NCBI RefSeq assembly: GCF_003597395.2
Contig: NC_133771.1
Span: 47,895,988-47,959,987, forward strand
From: Chelonoidis abingdonii
Lineage: Eukaryota; Chordata; Testudines; Testudinidae
Reading direction: 5' to 3'
Length of the DNA: 64,000 nucleotides
Each line of letters starts with the position of its first letter. The first letter of the stretch is position 1. Below the pieces are notes generated by a model. The model saw only the letters and a list, made by a program, of their open reading frames with translations. It was not told where the DNA came from and did no database searches. Shown here piece after piece: positions 1 through 10,569 of this stretch. Position numbers and translations under genes: made by a program.

Positions 1-1686
1 TACATTTCTTGACATTCAAGTATGTGTATGTAAATAGAAATAACCTGCTTTACAAAGAGATGCCTATCCAGCTCTATGAGCTCTGGGATATGTCCTGCTG
101 CTCTGTCAGCACAGCAGCATGCAAAATAATTGTCCTTCCTCCAGATGTCCTTCCCCCTTACAGAGATCTGTGAATAATTAGTCAGAGAGGCATAAACCAT
201 TTTTTTGTCCCAGGCATTTGCCTTCAGACTTCAAGTGCACCTGGGAAGAACTCTGTTAGACCCTCATTCATATCATGGAATGTTTTATTGCATGTGTAAA
301 CTTAAGATTTGGATAACAAAAATAAATAAATAAATAGTTTGAATTACGTATCTTATCCCCATGAAAAATAGTTTATGGCAAAAAGCAATGGCAAGCGAAA
401 ATATTTTAAAATAATTTAAAACTCAACTAAGCAAAGCACCTGAGATTGTACTTGTAGTGATCAAAACACATCATTTTGGTATACGCAGAACTGAAGTATC
501 ATTATAGGGAGCTCAGCCCAACCAATGCCTAGAGTGCCAGTATCCACAAAATTGGTGTGTGTGTGTGTGTGCTTCATTCTTTTCAGTGGGATGTACAAAG
601 TGACCTAAGGTCTCTTCCCTCTCTAGGACTCAATGCTCAACTATGCCTGACAATAGCTGAGCGTAAAACAGCTATTTGTGGCTCCCTTATCTCAGGGCCA
701 TTTTCTTTACCAAATCCATCAGCCATGTTGTTTAGAGCAGCCTCAGGGTTTCTTTAACCTGCTCTGGATTATGAAGGCCCCCAGTTGATCATTGCAGCAG
801 CTGGGGATTCCCCAAGCATGCTGTGCTCCATGAGAAACAGAAACTAACTCTCTTCTTTTGTTAAATATCATTGCATCTGATGACGTAGGAGTGTTGGTTA
901 AGGAGACAAATTGACAAAAAGCAACAATGAACAGAAAATGTTCAAAATGCAATCCTCTGTGAAGCATCAGGAAACAAAATTCTTGCTTACAGGAAGACTG
1001 CTGTAAAATAAAGGGGTTTAATAACTGTGATGAGCAGTGCACACCCTTTGGAACCATAGAAAAGCCCAACATAGCTATTATAAGCCCAATTCCTAACATC
1101 CCAAGTAAAGGGAAGAAGCAGTGATCTAGATAGTGAAACAAGAGCACTCCAGAGGAAGGTGGGACCTGGGAGAGCTCATCCCTCAGCTCAAGAGAATTGA
1201 GAGAGGACAACTAGGGCCCTCTGGAGCCTGCTTCACTAATGGTAGCCCCACTTTGTTACTAATGAATTGGCAACCTCTAAGAAAATAAGGCAACTAGGGG
1301 AGCTGCTCTGCATTTCACCAGGAGCTTGGGGTTTCTGCCTGGGAGGTTCCTGGCAACCAAGCTCCAGACCTCATTTGCTTTTGGTTTATTTGGGTGTTTA
1401 GCCATCAGACATTGAGGGATCTCCCAGGCCTCATCTACTCTAATCTTTCAGCTTATTAGCAAGTGTTCCTGTGTATATTCTAAACAGACAAATTGAGCGG
1501 GAGGTTTCTTTGGGGGAACATGTGAGAGGTAGAGTGGGGTTGAGAGGCTGGTTTTTGGGAAAAGAACTTTTCAACAAAATTTATCATTGAATACATCAAT
1601 TTTTGTCAAAAATAATGTGCAGTGACAGCCTAGCACCTCTGCATTTGTTCAGAGCCACCCAAGTTTGGACTCAAGGATAAAACTGG
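1..1686. other. Non-coding, no recognised element
   Basis: A+T-rich sequence with no reading frame that looks coding. The only structured piece is a short GT run at 555-571. An acceptor-like pyrimidine tract at 571-584 is followed by about 60 open codons but has no convincing donor, so it was not called as an exon. Probably intron or intergenic DNA. Confidence 0.5.
555..571. repeat. (GT)n microsatellite
   Basis: About eight uninterrupted GT units. Simple sequence repeat. Confidence 0.85.
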
Positions 1687-1770
1687 AAAGAGTCCTGTGG
1701 CACCTTATAGACTAACAGACGTAATGGAGTATGAGCTTTCGTGGGTGAATACCCACTTCATCGGATGCAT
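1687..1770 (+). mobile_element. Penelope-like element arm, fragment
   Basis: About 84 bp match the arm of the better-preserved elements at 47716 and 33641. Shared blocks include 'gtggcacctta' followed by 'gactaaca', and the tail 'cacttcatcggatgca'. Only the arm is present and no coding part remains. Assignment to the Penelope class comes from the 47716 copy, which has an endonuclease remnant. Confidence 0.5.
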
Positions 1771-3223
1771 AAAACTGATACCTCTTAGTGAGTGGGGCCC
1801 TGTCTACACTCAGTCAAAATTCTGATAGGTGGTTGTTCTGATTCTGTTGTCTAAATTAATAAATGAAGTGTCTTTAGGGAGGGTTTTCTATTTGTTGTCT
1901 TTTAGAGGAGTGGCTGTGAGCTCCAGTAGGCTGCACGGTTATATCAGGCATTGTGTACATGATGATGAACTGTACAGGCCAAATCCTGACCAGTTCTGAG
2001 TACCAGCTGAGTGTGTGCAGCCCCGTTGTGATTATGGGAGTGGTGTGTGCTCAGTGGCTATTCAGAACCTCTCTGGAATTGGCCCAGGTTGAGAACATAC
2101 CGTAATGGCCAGACACCAGGCAAAGCACAAGAATGTGACTCAGTTTAAAATATAGCAATAATTGCATCTCATATTTGTTAGCAATGACAGAAAGTTTTAT
2201 AGGGAGATGACTACATAAGACTAATTCATACATAATTCAGTCCTTTCTTGATGTTTTTTTAAAGAGAGGAGAATATAGAGATAGACAAAGACAGAGTGCA
2301 TACAGACAAGAGAAAAGATTAGGTAGGAATCAGAGTCTCGGAGAGAGAAGTTTTAAAAAGGACCTAGACTTAATCAAAGGTTTAGGGAGTTAGTAGGGAA
2401 GTAGGAAGTAAAAAAACCTGAAAATCTACCCAGCCTTTGGGCAAGTAAGGAGGGTGGCCCAGATAGAGCTGACCTTACCATGAGATGAACTGAGGCGGCA
2501 GCCTCAGGTGCCAGACTGTGTGTGTATGGTGGGGGCACCACTAGGACCCAGAGTGTAAAAAATTGTGTCTGCTGCTGGTGCATATGTATTCTCTCTGCTC
2601 TAGATGCAAAGAGATAGTGGAGTGCTGTGTGGGAGGGCTGTGTGGGAGGAAGGAAGGAGGGCACAAGAGACATAACAGGCAGGCAGGAGAAAGGGTGAGA
2701 GGGAATAACAGAAAGCAGCAGGAGCTACAGGGAGAGAGAGGAGGAGGAGCCTCTTATGTACCTCTCTAGCACCCCCAGGACTGATTAACACCAGCTTCTC
2801 AGGGAGCTTCCTGTTTCCTGCTGCTTCCCTGAACCCACTTGAGAAGAACAGGCAGTCAACTGAAGTAGTAGGAGCCAGTTAGGCCCTTAAGAACAGATAT
2901 CTTCCCTCACTCAGGCCCTGTAGCTTCCTGCTTATTTGTCCCCTTCAATTGAGTGTTAAGAACCACTATAGCTGACACAGAACAGCATTCATGAGTTAAA
3001 GAAGAAAATGTCCCTCTGGGGCAGCATTCAGAAAAAGAAAGAAAGAAAAGGAAGCTTTTCTATCTAAGCAGGAAGGAGCTCTCCTGAGATCCATAGACAC
3101 AAATGTTCACGGTGAGCCTCCCGGCCCCAGTTAGAACGTGAGTGGTGAGGAGATGCTTGATCTTCCAGTTAGTCAGAGAGCAGGTGACCTGGCGCTACTG
3201 CAGCATCCATATCTCCATCTCAA

Positions 3224-5640
3224 ATGGATGTAACCATGCACATTCCTGAAGAAAAGTGTAGATCAGAGAAGAGTGTGGTGGAGGCTGCTGCTGAAACAGT
3301 TCTGCTGATGATCCAGGACTGAGTAGCCTTTAGTTCCTTAAGTCTAGATGATCCAGGACTGTGGACCCACTTGAGCAGTAGCCTGAGGGACTTCCTTGTA
3401 CTGCATGGGCCACAGCAAGTGAAAAACTTCATGTTCCCCAAAGACAATGAAAATAGAAGTTTCCATCCAACACATTACTGGCATGAAATCCCCAATGGTG
3501 ACAAAGTGGAGAGGCCATGGCTTATGTACTCAAAACCCCAGAATGCTGCATACTGTTTTTGTTGCAAACTCTTCCAGTCTAATGTTCCAGCCACATTGGG
3601 TTCTACAGGAACAAAGGACTGGAAAAATCTGGCTAGAAATCTGGCATGCCATGAGAAGGCAGCAAAATCACCAGAGAGCATTCCATAGGTGGAAAGAGCT
3701 TGAGATGAGACTAAGGTTAAAGGCCACCATAGATGATCAGCATCAAGAGAAGATTGCATCAGAGTCTCTTTACTGGCAAAATGTTCTGAAAAGGCTCATT
3801 GCCATTGTGAGAATGCTTGCTACCAAAACCTAGCACTGTGTGGCACTTCAGATCAGCTGTATGTGCCAAACAATGGAAACTTCCTTAAAATTGTGGAGCT
3901 GATGGCTGAGTTTGATGCTGTACTCCAGGAGCATCTAAGAAGAGTCACCACCCAAAAATGTACACACACACCACTACCTTGGAAAAACAATTCAAATGAG
4001 ATCATACAGTTACTGGCAACAAAAGTCAAACAGAAGATTGTGGCAGATCTGAAGTCAGCAAGATATTACTCTGTTATTCTGGACTGCACACCTGACATCA
4101 GCCATACGGAACAAATGACTTTAATGGTGCGTTTTTGTAACAACAACAGAACCTAGTGAAAATGTCCCTGCAATGGTGACTGTCAGAGAGCATTTTCTAG
4201 AATTTATTGACATTGATGATACTACAGGAGCTGGTATGACAAATGTGCTTCTTAAAAAGCTGGAAGATACAGGAATTGCGATAGCTGACATGAGAGGTCA
4301 GGGCTACGATAATGGTGCCAACATGAGAGGAAAGAACAGAGGAGTGCAGACACGGATCCGAGAGTTAAACCCTCAAGCTTTTTTTTGTCCATGCAGTTCT
4401 CATTCATTGAACTTGGTGGTCAGTGATGCAGCATCAGCTTCTAGTGAGGCTGCTGAATTTTTTAATGTAATTCAAAGCATCTATGTATTTTTCTCTGCAT
4501 CAACTCATCGATGGCAAATTTTGAAGCAACATCTGGGAACATCCTCTCTGACACTGAAACCACTGAGTGCCACATGATGGGAAAGTCGAGTGGAGGCATA
4601 AAGCCTATCAAACACCAAATTGGGAAGATAGATGATGCCATAGTTGCCATTATGGAGGATAATGCTATGACAGGAACTGTTCATGGGAGAACAGTGGCAG
4701 AGGGAAATGGAATCACCAGAAACATACATAACTTCAAATTTCTGTGTGGCTTAGTGTTGTGGCATGACATACTGTTTGAAATAAATGTTGTAAGCAAGAG
4801 ACTCCAAGGTGTTGACCTTGATATATCTGGAGCAATGGAACAACTGGACAAAGCAAAGTCATACCTACAGTCTTACCAGTCAGATGAGGGATTTCAAAAC
4901 GTTCTGAAGAGTGCACAGAAGTTGGCAGAGGAACTTCACACTGAAGCTATTTTCCCACCCATTCAAGAATACAAGAGTCACCAAAGAAGAAGACATTTTG
5001 ATTACGAGGCAGGGTCAAACACTCACGGTTGGAAGCCCCAGCAGCTGTTCAGGTGAGTGAGGTCCACTGCAGAGATTCCTGTCTCCTTCTGCGTCTCCTC
5101 CAGGTGAGTGCTGGGGGGAGGAGAGGGGACGGGAGGAAGGCTGCAAGCACGTGTGCCTTCTCCCCCCTCCCCTTGCCCTCCTGACCTGCAACACCCAGCG
5201 GCTGCCTCTGCCTCAACCTTCTGCGGGCCAGCGTCTCTCGTAGCCTAGCAGCAACAGCTGCTGCTTCTGGGAGATGCAGAGCTTTGCTTCCGGGAGACAG
5301 CCAGCGAGCGCGGGGCCCGATCAGGCGCGGGGCTTGATTCGGAGGAATCGGACAAATTGGCCTAAGGCTGGCCCTGTTGCTCTGCACATACTTCTAACAC
5401 TTCCTGTAACAGTTGCCAGTTGAGAATGCAACTTCTCCAAGCTGAAGTTAATAAAAACACATTTACGTTCCACAATGACACAGGAGAGGCTGGTCAGCCT
5501 TGCTACCATCTCAATAGAACATGAGCTGGCCCAGACTGTTGGACATTCAGGAAGCAGTTCAAATCTTTGCAACCAAGAAGGCATGGAAAGCACCACTTTG
5601 ATTATTCAAACAGATAAAAATGCCACTGTTTACTATGCAG
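3224..5640 (+). pseudogene. hAT transposase, ZMYM1-like (TTF zinc finger), broken
   Basis: Remnant of a hAT-superfamily transposase of the kind seen in vertebrate ZMYM1-like proteins. Reading frame by frame, 3346-3688 encodes a TTF-type zinc finger region with a W-Y-CFCCKLF core. 3690-4156 encodes the DUF4371-like part, with 'ILDCTPDISHTEQMTLMVRF' carrying the expected Asp residues. 4173-5020 continues with 'GQGYDNGANM', 'CSSHSLNLVVSDAA' and the 'HRWQILKQ' block. A C-terminal dimerisation-like segment with 'MTQERLVSLATISIEHELA' follows at 5370-5620. Several frameshifts and stops separate these pieces (near 3688, 3833, 4156, 4577). A 15-bp unit, 'gatgatccaggactg', is duplicated at about 3304 and 3348. 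The protein between about 5020 and 5355 is replaced by unrelated G+C-rich DNA. The gene is dead. The family call is firm; the exact N-terminus is not. Confidence 0.8.
5050..5352. other. G+C-rich insert replacing part of the hAT transposase
   Basis: About 300 bp of markedly higher G+C content interrupt the transposase frame. The left edge reads 'cag|gtgagtgag', a good 5' splice-site match. A pyrimidine-rich stretch ending 'tctcctccag' and a second 'gtgagtgc' follow at about 5085-5108. The expected transposase residues are missing here, so this is a replacement or an insertion plus deletion. I do not recognise its source. Confidence 0.45.
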
Positions 5641-5992
5641 ACAAGAAAAGTTACATTTGCTGTTCAGGCATTTGAAAGTTAAGTGTTACTTAAAATTTTT
5701 GAACAAGGCATTTTAAGTTGTTATTTCTCCTTTATTAGGATAGGTAGCAGAGCAGAACCATGAGAGGAGTAGAACAGGAAGAAGGCAGAATTGAGACCTT
5801 TCAAAGTTTTGGCCCAAGTGAGAGTCATGGGGATGTCATTTGAGTTCCCCGCCTCAGGTGCCAAAATGTTGTGGGCAGGTCCTGCCCCCAGACCTCATTT
5901 CCTTGGCTTTTTCATCTTTCTGCAGCTCCTTACCCCCAAACAGCATTTTCAGTAGCCACCAGTGCCTGGAACAGACAAATTTCTCATCTTGC

Positions 5993-6200
5993 CTATGCTC
6001 AGAAAGACTGCCTGAACCTTTAGGTGTAAGTATAACTTTATAGAACCCCATTTACTGTATAGTGGGATAATATGATCTAATATGGTTATTTAAACAATGT
6101 AATATCTGTAAAATGAGGATAATGATTCTGCCCTCCATTGTAAAGTGCTTTGAGATTTATTGGTGAAAAGGACTATATAAGAGCTAGGTATTATAATTTA
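5993..6200 (+). repeat. Dispersed repeat, SINE/L2-like 3' tail (copy 1)
   Basis: Shares about 115 bp with 7651-7766, starting 'tatgctcaaaaagac' or similar and running past 'ccatttactgtat'. The 3' part, 'ttgtaaagtgctttgaga' followed by a 'ctatataagagctaggtatta' stretch, is the kind of tail found on vertebrate L2/MIR-related elements. A candidate donor, 'ggtgtaagta', lies at 6022 inside the repeat and is probably fortuitous. Confidence 0.5.
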
Positions 6201-7650
6201 TTAATAATAATAGAAAAAACAAGAGGTGAATATGTGCCTGCATCCACTCCTTTTAGAGTACATCAGTCACGTATAATGCCTGTCCATTACTGTAACTTTT
6301 AAAATTTTGGGTTGATGGTGTTGTGACTCAGCCCTGCATGGCAAAGAAAAATCTCAGCTTGCTTATGAGCACTCTAGCTATTGTCAGTTGTGCTGTCTGC
6401 TAGCAAAGGAAGAGCTCAGGCTTCTGTTTTTGAACCAATGATTTTGTTAGAACTTGGTAGGTAGCTAATGATGTATTTCAAATTCTGATTGCTGGTTGAT
6501 GTGTGTCAGACTGTTGGCAATGTATGACTCATCTCACTGTGGGCACTTGACATCAATGTTCTTTAGAAAATACAGCCCTAAAAGCATTTTCTGCAATGTG
6601 TTTTTGAAGGCAATGCTTCATCTATAAAGACAGCTTAATCTTGACAATTTCAGGTAGCTCAATAAACTTTTAATTACATAGTTGTATAAGGCCATTAGGA
6701 GGCAAAGGGTACTTCTGTCAGTACAGTACAGTAATTTGATGATAACTATGCCATTCCAATCCTGTATTTTAATTTATTTTTTATATATAACTTTTTGTTG
6801 GAAAGTAGAGAAAAACACTCCTTGACAATCTTCCACAGCCATTTTGAGTGAGGAGAAAACCATGGAGTGCTGAATTCCCTCTTGACTCTCCAGAAAGAAT
6901 GGACATTTACTCCCAAGCATAAACTAACTAATCAGCTAAACGGGCATTGGATCAGGTACTAACTTGTTAAATTCCATAATCAAAACATCTTATTTGAAAT
7001 GCAATTTGACTATTCATCACTCTTCCAGTAAAACTAACGTCACCTGAAATTCTTTTTTTTATAGTCCATCTTAACTGAAACAAGAGATGGATCTGAAAGG
7101 GGTATGAAGCTAGGAGTGGGGTAGACATGAGTAGTATTATTTCAAGGCCATCCACAACTTAAATTTATATCCCTCAAATCAATAATCTCAAAAACCACAT
7201 TTAATTTCAAAACACTTCTTTATTTTAAACATTTCAGTCATATTACTTTTTGATGGAAGATGATTTAGATTAAATCAGTTCAGTTTTGTCAAGCTCTGCT
7301 CGTATGTGAAATCTCTGGATTTTATTTATCAGCTTTGTGGCCCTAACTTCTACTTTTTCTAACTTAGTTATATCTTTTTTTTTTCAAATTAGTAGCCTAC
7401 CAATCATTTATAATGTTCTTTATAAAGTGATACTTTAGAAAGTACTGCTTCACATGATGTCCAGTCAACCTGGGGAACTAGTTGTCAGTACTTTCCCCAG
7501 GAATTTAAATTAGAGGTGGTGTTTGAATTTGGGGTGGGGGTGGGGGCAGGGGAGAATAAACTGGTGACTGAACGGGCAACACTGTGGTAACTAATTGACT
7601 ACTGGGGGGGAGAGTATGGGAGGTATAGAAGAGTTCACTGTTCATCATAC

Positions 7651-7766
7651 CTATGCTCAAAAAGACAGCCTGAACCTTTAGGTGTTTGAATAACTTTACA
7701 GTGCCCCATTTACTGTATGGTGAGCTAATATGATCTAGTGAGGTTATTTTAACAATGTAGCATCTG
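7651..7766 (+). repeat. Dispersed repeat (copy 2 of 5993-6200)
   Basis: Second copy of the repeat at 5993, about 1.66 kb away, with scattered substitutions. It abuts the CR1 3' end that starts near 7785. The sequence between the copies (6200-7650) shows nothing I can name beyond A+T-rich DNA, a G-rich patch at 7534-7550 and a G run at 7604-7610. Confidence 0.5.
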
Positions 7767-7784
7767 TAAAGTGTAGGGAAATGT

Positions 7785-8074
7785 TGTGAAGGCCAAAAGC
7801 ATAAATGGGTTAAAAAAAGAATTAGATAAATTCATGGAGAATAAATCCATCAATGACTATTAGCCAAGACGGTCAGGGATAAAACCCCATGCTCCATGTG
7901 TCCCTAAGCCTCTGACTGTCAAAAGCTGGGACTGGATGACAGAGGTGGGTCACTCAATAATTACCCTGTTCTGTTCCCTCTGAAGCATCTGGTGCCAATC
8001 ACTGTCAGAAAATAATATACTGTGTTAGATGGACCATTGGTCTGAACCAGTTTGGCCATTTTTATGTTCTTATG
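7785..8074 (+). mobile_element. CR1 LINE 3' end
   Basis: Ends in 'ttatgttcttatg', the terminal repeat of one CR1 subfamily. It starts in the last codons of the reverse-transcriptase ORF, where a frame reads like 'INGLKKELDKFMEN'. Internal marks include 'tctgttccctctgaagcatctgg' split by the usual CR1 spacing, and 'ctagatgga/ttagatggac' before 'ttggtctgaacc'. It is 5'-truncated, as most CR1 copies are, and no promoter or RT core is present. Confidence 0.8.
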
Positions 8075-10539
8075 ATAGCATAATGTCCTTAAGCATATAC
8101 CTTGTAAGCCTCTTGCGCAAATCAGCTGTCATATTGGCTTTCTGTACTGCATTTGCACAGGCTGCTAGCCAGGACATAAGGTATTGAGAACCATAGCCCC
8201 ACCTACTTCTTGCTCCCATTTTGGTAAGTTATTCTCATGTAGAGCTGGATGAATTTTTTTATTTAAGCAGTACATTCTCCAAAAAATGCAGTTTTAGGGG
8301 AACCAAAACTATGTGTGTATTTGGGTTGAATTTGGAGCATAATTTTGGCTGGATAAAAAATTAGTTGTTTTTTTTATGTTGAAAAGATTTGGTTCAACAT
8401 TTTCAAAGTGAATTGCTTTGACATTTTGTTTTGAATTATCATATCATGGCAACACTTAGCATCCAAACGAGTCATTTTATCTGAAATGTTGTTTGGTTTT
8501 GGCATGCCATTTGATACATTTTGTTCAAGCTGAATGACATTTTTTTTAGTTTTTTTGTTTCGGCAAGAAAGTTTGAAAAAAAAATCAGATTTGATTTGAA
8601 ATGAACTATTTTACTTTTTATTGTTTTGGTTTGGTCACCAAACCAAAAAAATCAATTCTTTACTTAGTTCTGCTCCCATGGGCTGTACCTATGACAGAGG
8701 TGGTGCGTTAGAAGCATGGAATATTTAAAGACTATTATGTTGAGATGTAACAGATGCTGTGGATATATGAATTATGTAAAGACTATATTGTATCAACCTT
8801 CTAAATCTTATGTATGGTTTTGCTGCAGGAACTATAGTCACTGGGGTGAGGGTAATTAATGAAAATTCCTAATGCTGAAACAATGCAAGTAACCAGCCTT
8901 TTGAAGTGTGGACTGTCTGGGAAAATAACATGTATTGGTTTGACGTTATTCAAGGGGCCTAGCAGACAAAGAATGTGAAACTGTGTAAAGTGATTGCTCT
9001 GAACTAAAAGAGAACTTGCTCACACCCAATCCAAGAACTGACCTGAGACAGTGACCATAAGAGACAAGCTCTACAGACATGGCCCAAAGTATTTTAGTCC
9101 TGCCAGAGTCTTCATGTGGCAGATGGGTGACTGACTACCTGGTAATCTAGATCTAGTTTACTGTTTTTATCATATGTTTTCTTGGTAATATTTTTGTTTT
9201 TAATGAATAAAACTTTGCTTTTAGAGAGCAGGCTGGTACCTGGTCAATGCTGTCATTGCTCTGAAAGAACAGAACTGCAGGTGCTGAGCTAAAGTCAGAT
9301 CTCCTGAGATAATCTACAGGAGTCTGCTGTCTAAAGTCCCTGGTCTAGAGGGAAGGGATCAGAGGTTCCTACCCCCAGAAAGGTGATGGTTAGAGGCCAG
9401 AGATCTAAGTGGGATGCCCTCAAGGAGGCCACTAAGAGGTCAGAGATGTAGTTACCTTGGGAACTGATAGAACCCAATGAAGCAACTCAGTAGCAGCCTT
9501 GCAGTTATTTATGCAGAATGTGCCAAATGTTCCTTACTCTCTACCATGTGGCCATGTTAGAGAGGCCTACTGCCTAGTTACTTAAGAGTTTGTCTCAGCA
9601 CAGAGGCTCACAGAGCTCCAGTTCTCATAGTTTCCATCAAAAATACACATTTAGCTCCACTTTTGTTTTCTGCCTACAGATCAGTTCTTTGTCTGTCTTA
9701 ACAAATTATTCCTTAGCTCATGCTTAGAGTTTATACAACAACCTGTCACGTTGAACTCTATAATAAGAATTCAGAAAATCTAGATATTAAATTTACAATG
9801 TGCCACTATCTAGACCAGTAGTTTTTTAAATTAAAAAGTAAATAAATTTATCTGACATGACATATATTTTGCAAATCCATGATAACTCACAACTATTAAA
9901 TTGTACCTGTCCAAATGTGTCTGTAAGGATATATATCAAAATCTTTTACTAATACAGATGCTAGATTTATAGGTTCGACATTTCCAACTTTATTTCTTGA
10001 ACTTCTCTTTTTAAATAATGGAACCAATTTCACTATTTTTCAGTCACCGGGTACTTTTCTATACCACATAAAATATTCGTCTTATCCAAATACTGTTTTT
10101 TCCCATGGCTTTGGTAATTGACAGATGCATGAAGTTGTGGTTAAGGGACTTGCCTGGGACTTAAGCGATGGCTTAAATTGATATCCTAGCTACATACACC
10201 TTGGGAAAGCATTCAGACTCTCTAGCATGCCTCAGTTCCCTATCTGACAAATGGGTCTCTGGTCTCCCACCCTTTGTCTGGCTTGTCTATTTAGATTGTA
10301 TGGTATTCAGGACAAAATGTCCCTTAAATTTCTGATCAAAAGGTGGGGGAGGAGATGACATGAAAAACACCAATATTCACATAACATTACATCAAAAATA
10401 TTTAAAAATGTTTTGTATTACAATATAGACACTAAAAGATATGAATAAAATAAAGCAAACACATTGTAAGCAAACATTAAACTTAGACCACTAAAGCACC
10501 ATCATCACCAAGTTCACGCAAAATGTTATTATCGCCCCA
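8075..10539. other. Non-coding stretch with unclassified old repeats
   Basis: 8330-8650 is a T- and A-rich block with recurring 'ttttgacatttt'-like words, resembling degenerate pieces at 20760-20900 and 58930-59160. 8700-9500 has an LTR-like feel: an AATAAA near 9206 is followed by a T-rich stretch and 'ctggtacctggtca', but no clear TG...CA ends were found. 10150-10315 looks like an old MIR/CORE-type SINE ('cctcagttccctatctg' then 'tgtctatttagattgta'). No coding exon was found. Confidence 0.4.
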
Positions 10540-10569
10540 AGTCAAATGGAAAGTGTCCAGATTACAAGT

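Larger units (their letters stand above)
2464..5884 (+). mobile_element. hAT transposon, ZMYM1-type, decayed
   Basis: A 3.4-kb element with a broken transposase in its centre (separate entry). Both ends carry the subterminal motif 'cctcaggtgcca' (near 2500 and 5853). The ends are bounded by imperfect 8-bp flanks, ggcccaga at 2456 and cccccaga at 5885 (6 of 8 match), as expected for a decayed hAT target duplication. 2570-3220 and 5640-5840 appear non-coding. Purine-rich sequence lies at 2640-2760. Family assignment is by protein similarity; the exact ends are inferred. Confidence 0.6.

Noticed and set aside
571..756. Acceptor followed by about 60 open codons
   Set aside because: No usable donor, and the frame ends in a stop; not enough for an exon.
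743..1210. 155-codon ORF on the - strand
   Set aside because: No domain, no splice context and ordinary composition; a chance open frame.
8161..8221. Segment between 'tgcatttgcacag' and 'ggtaagtt'
   Set aside because: Good splice sites on both sides but all three frames have stops; at best a non-coding exon.
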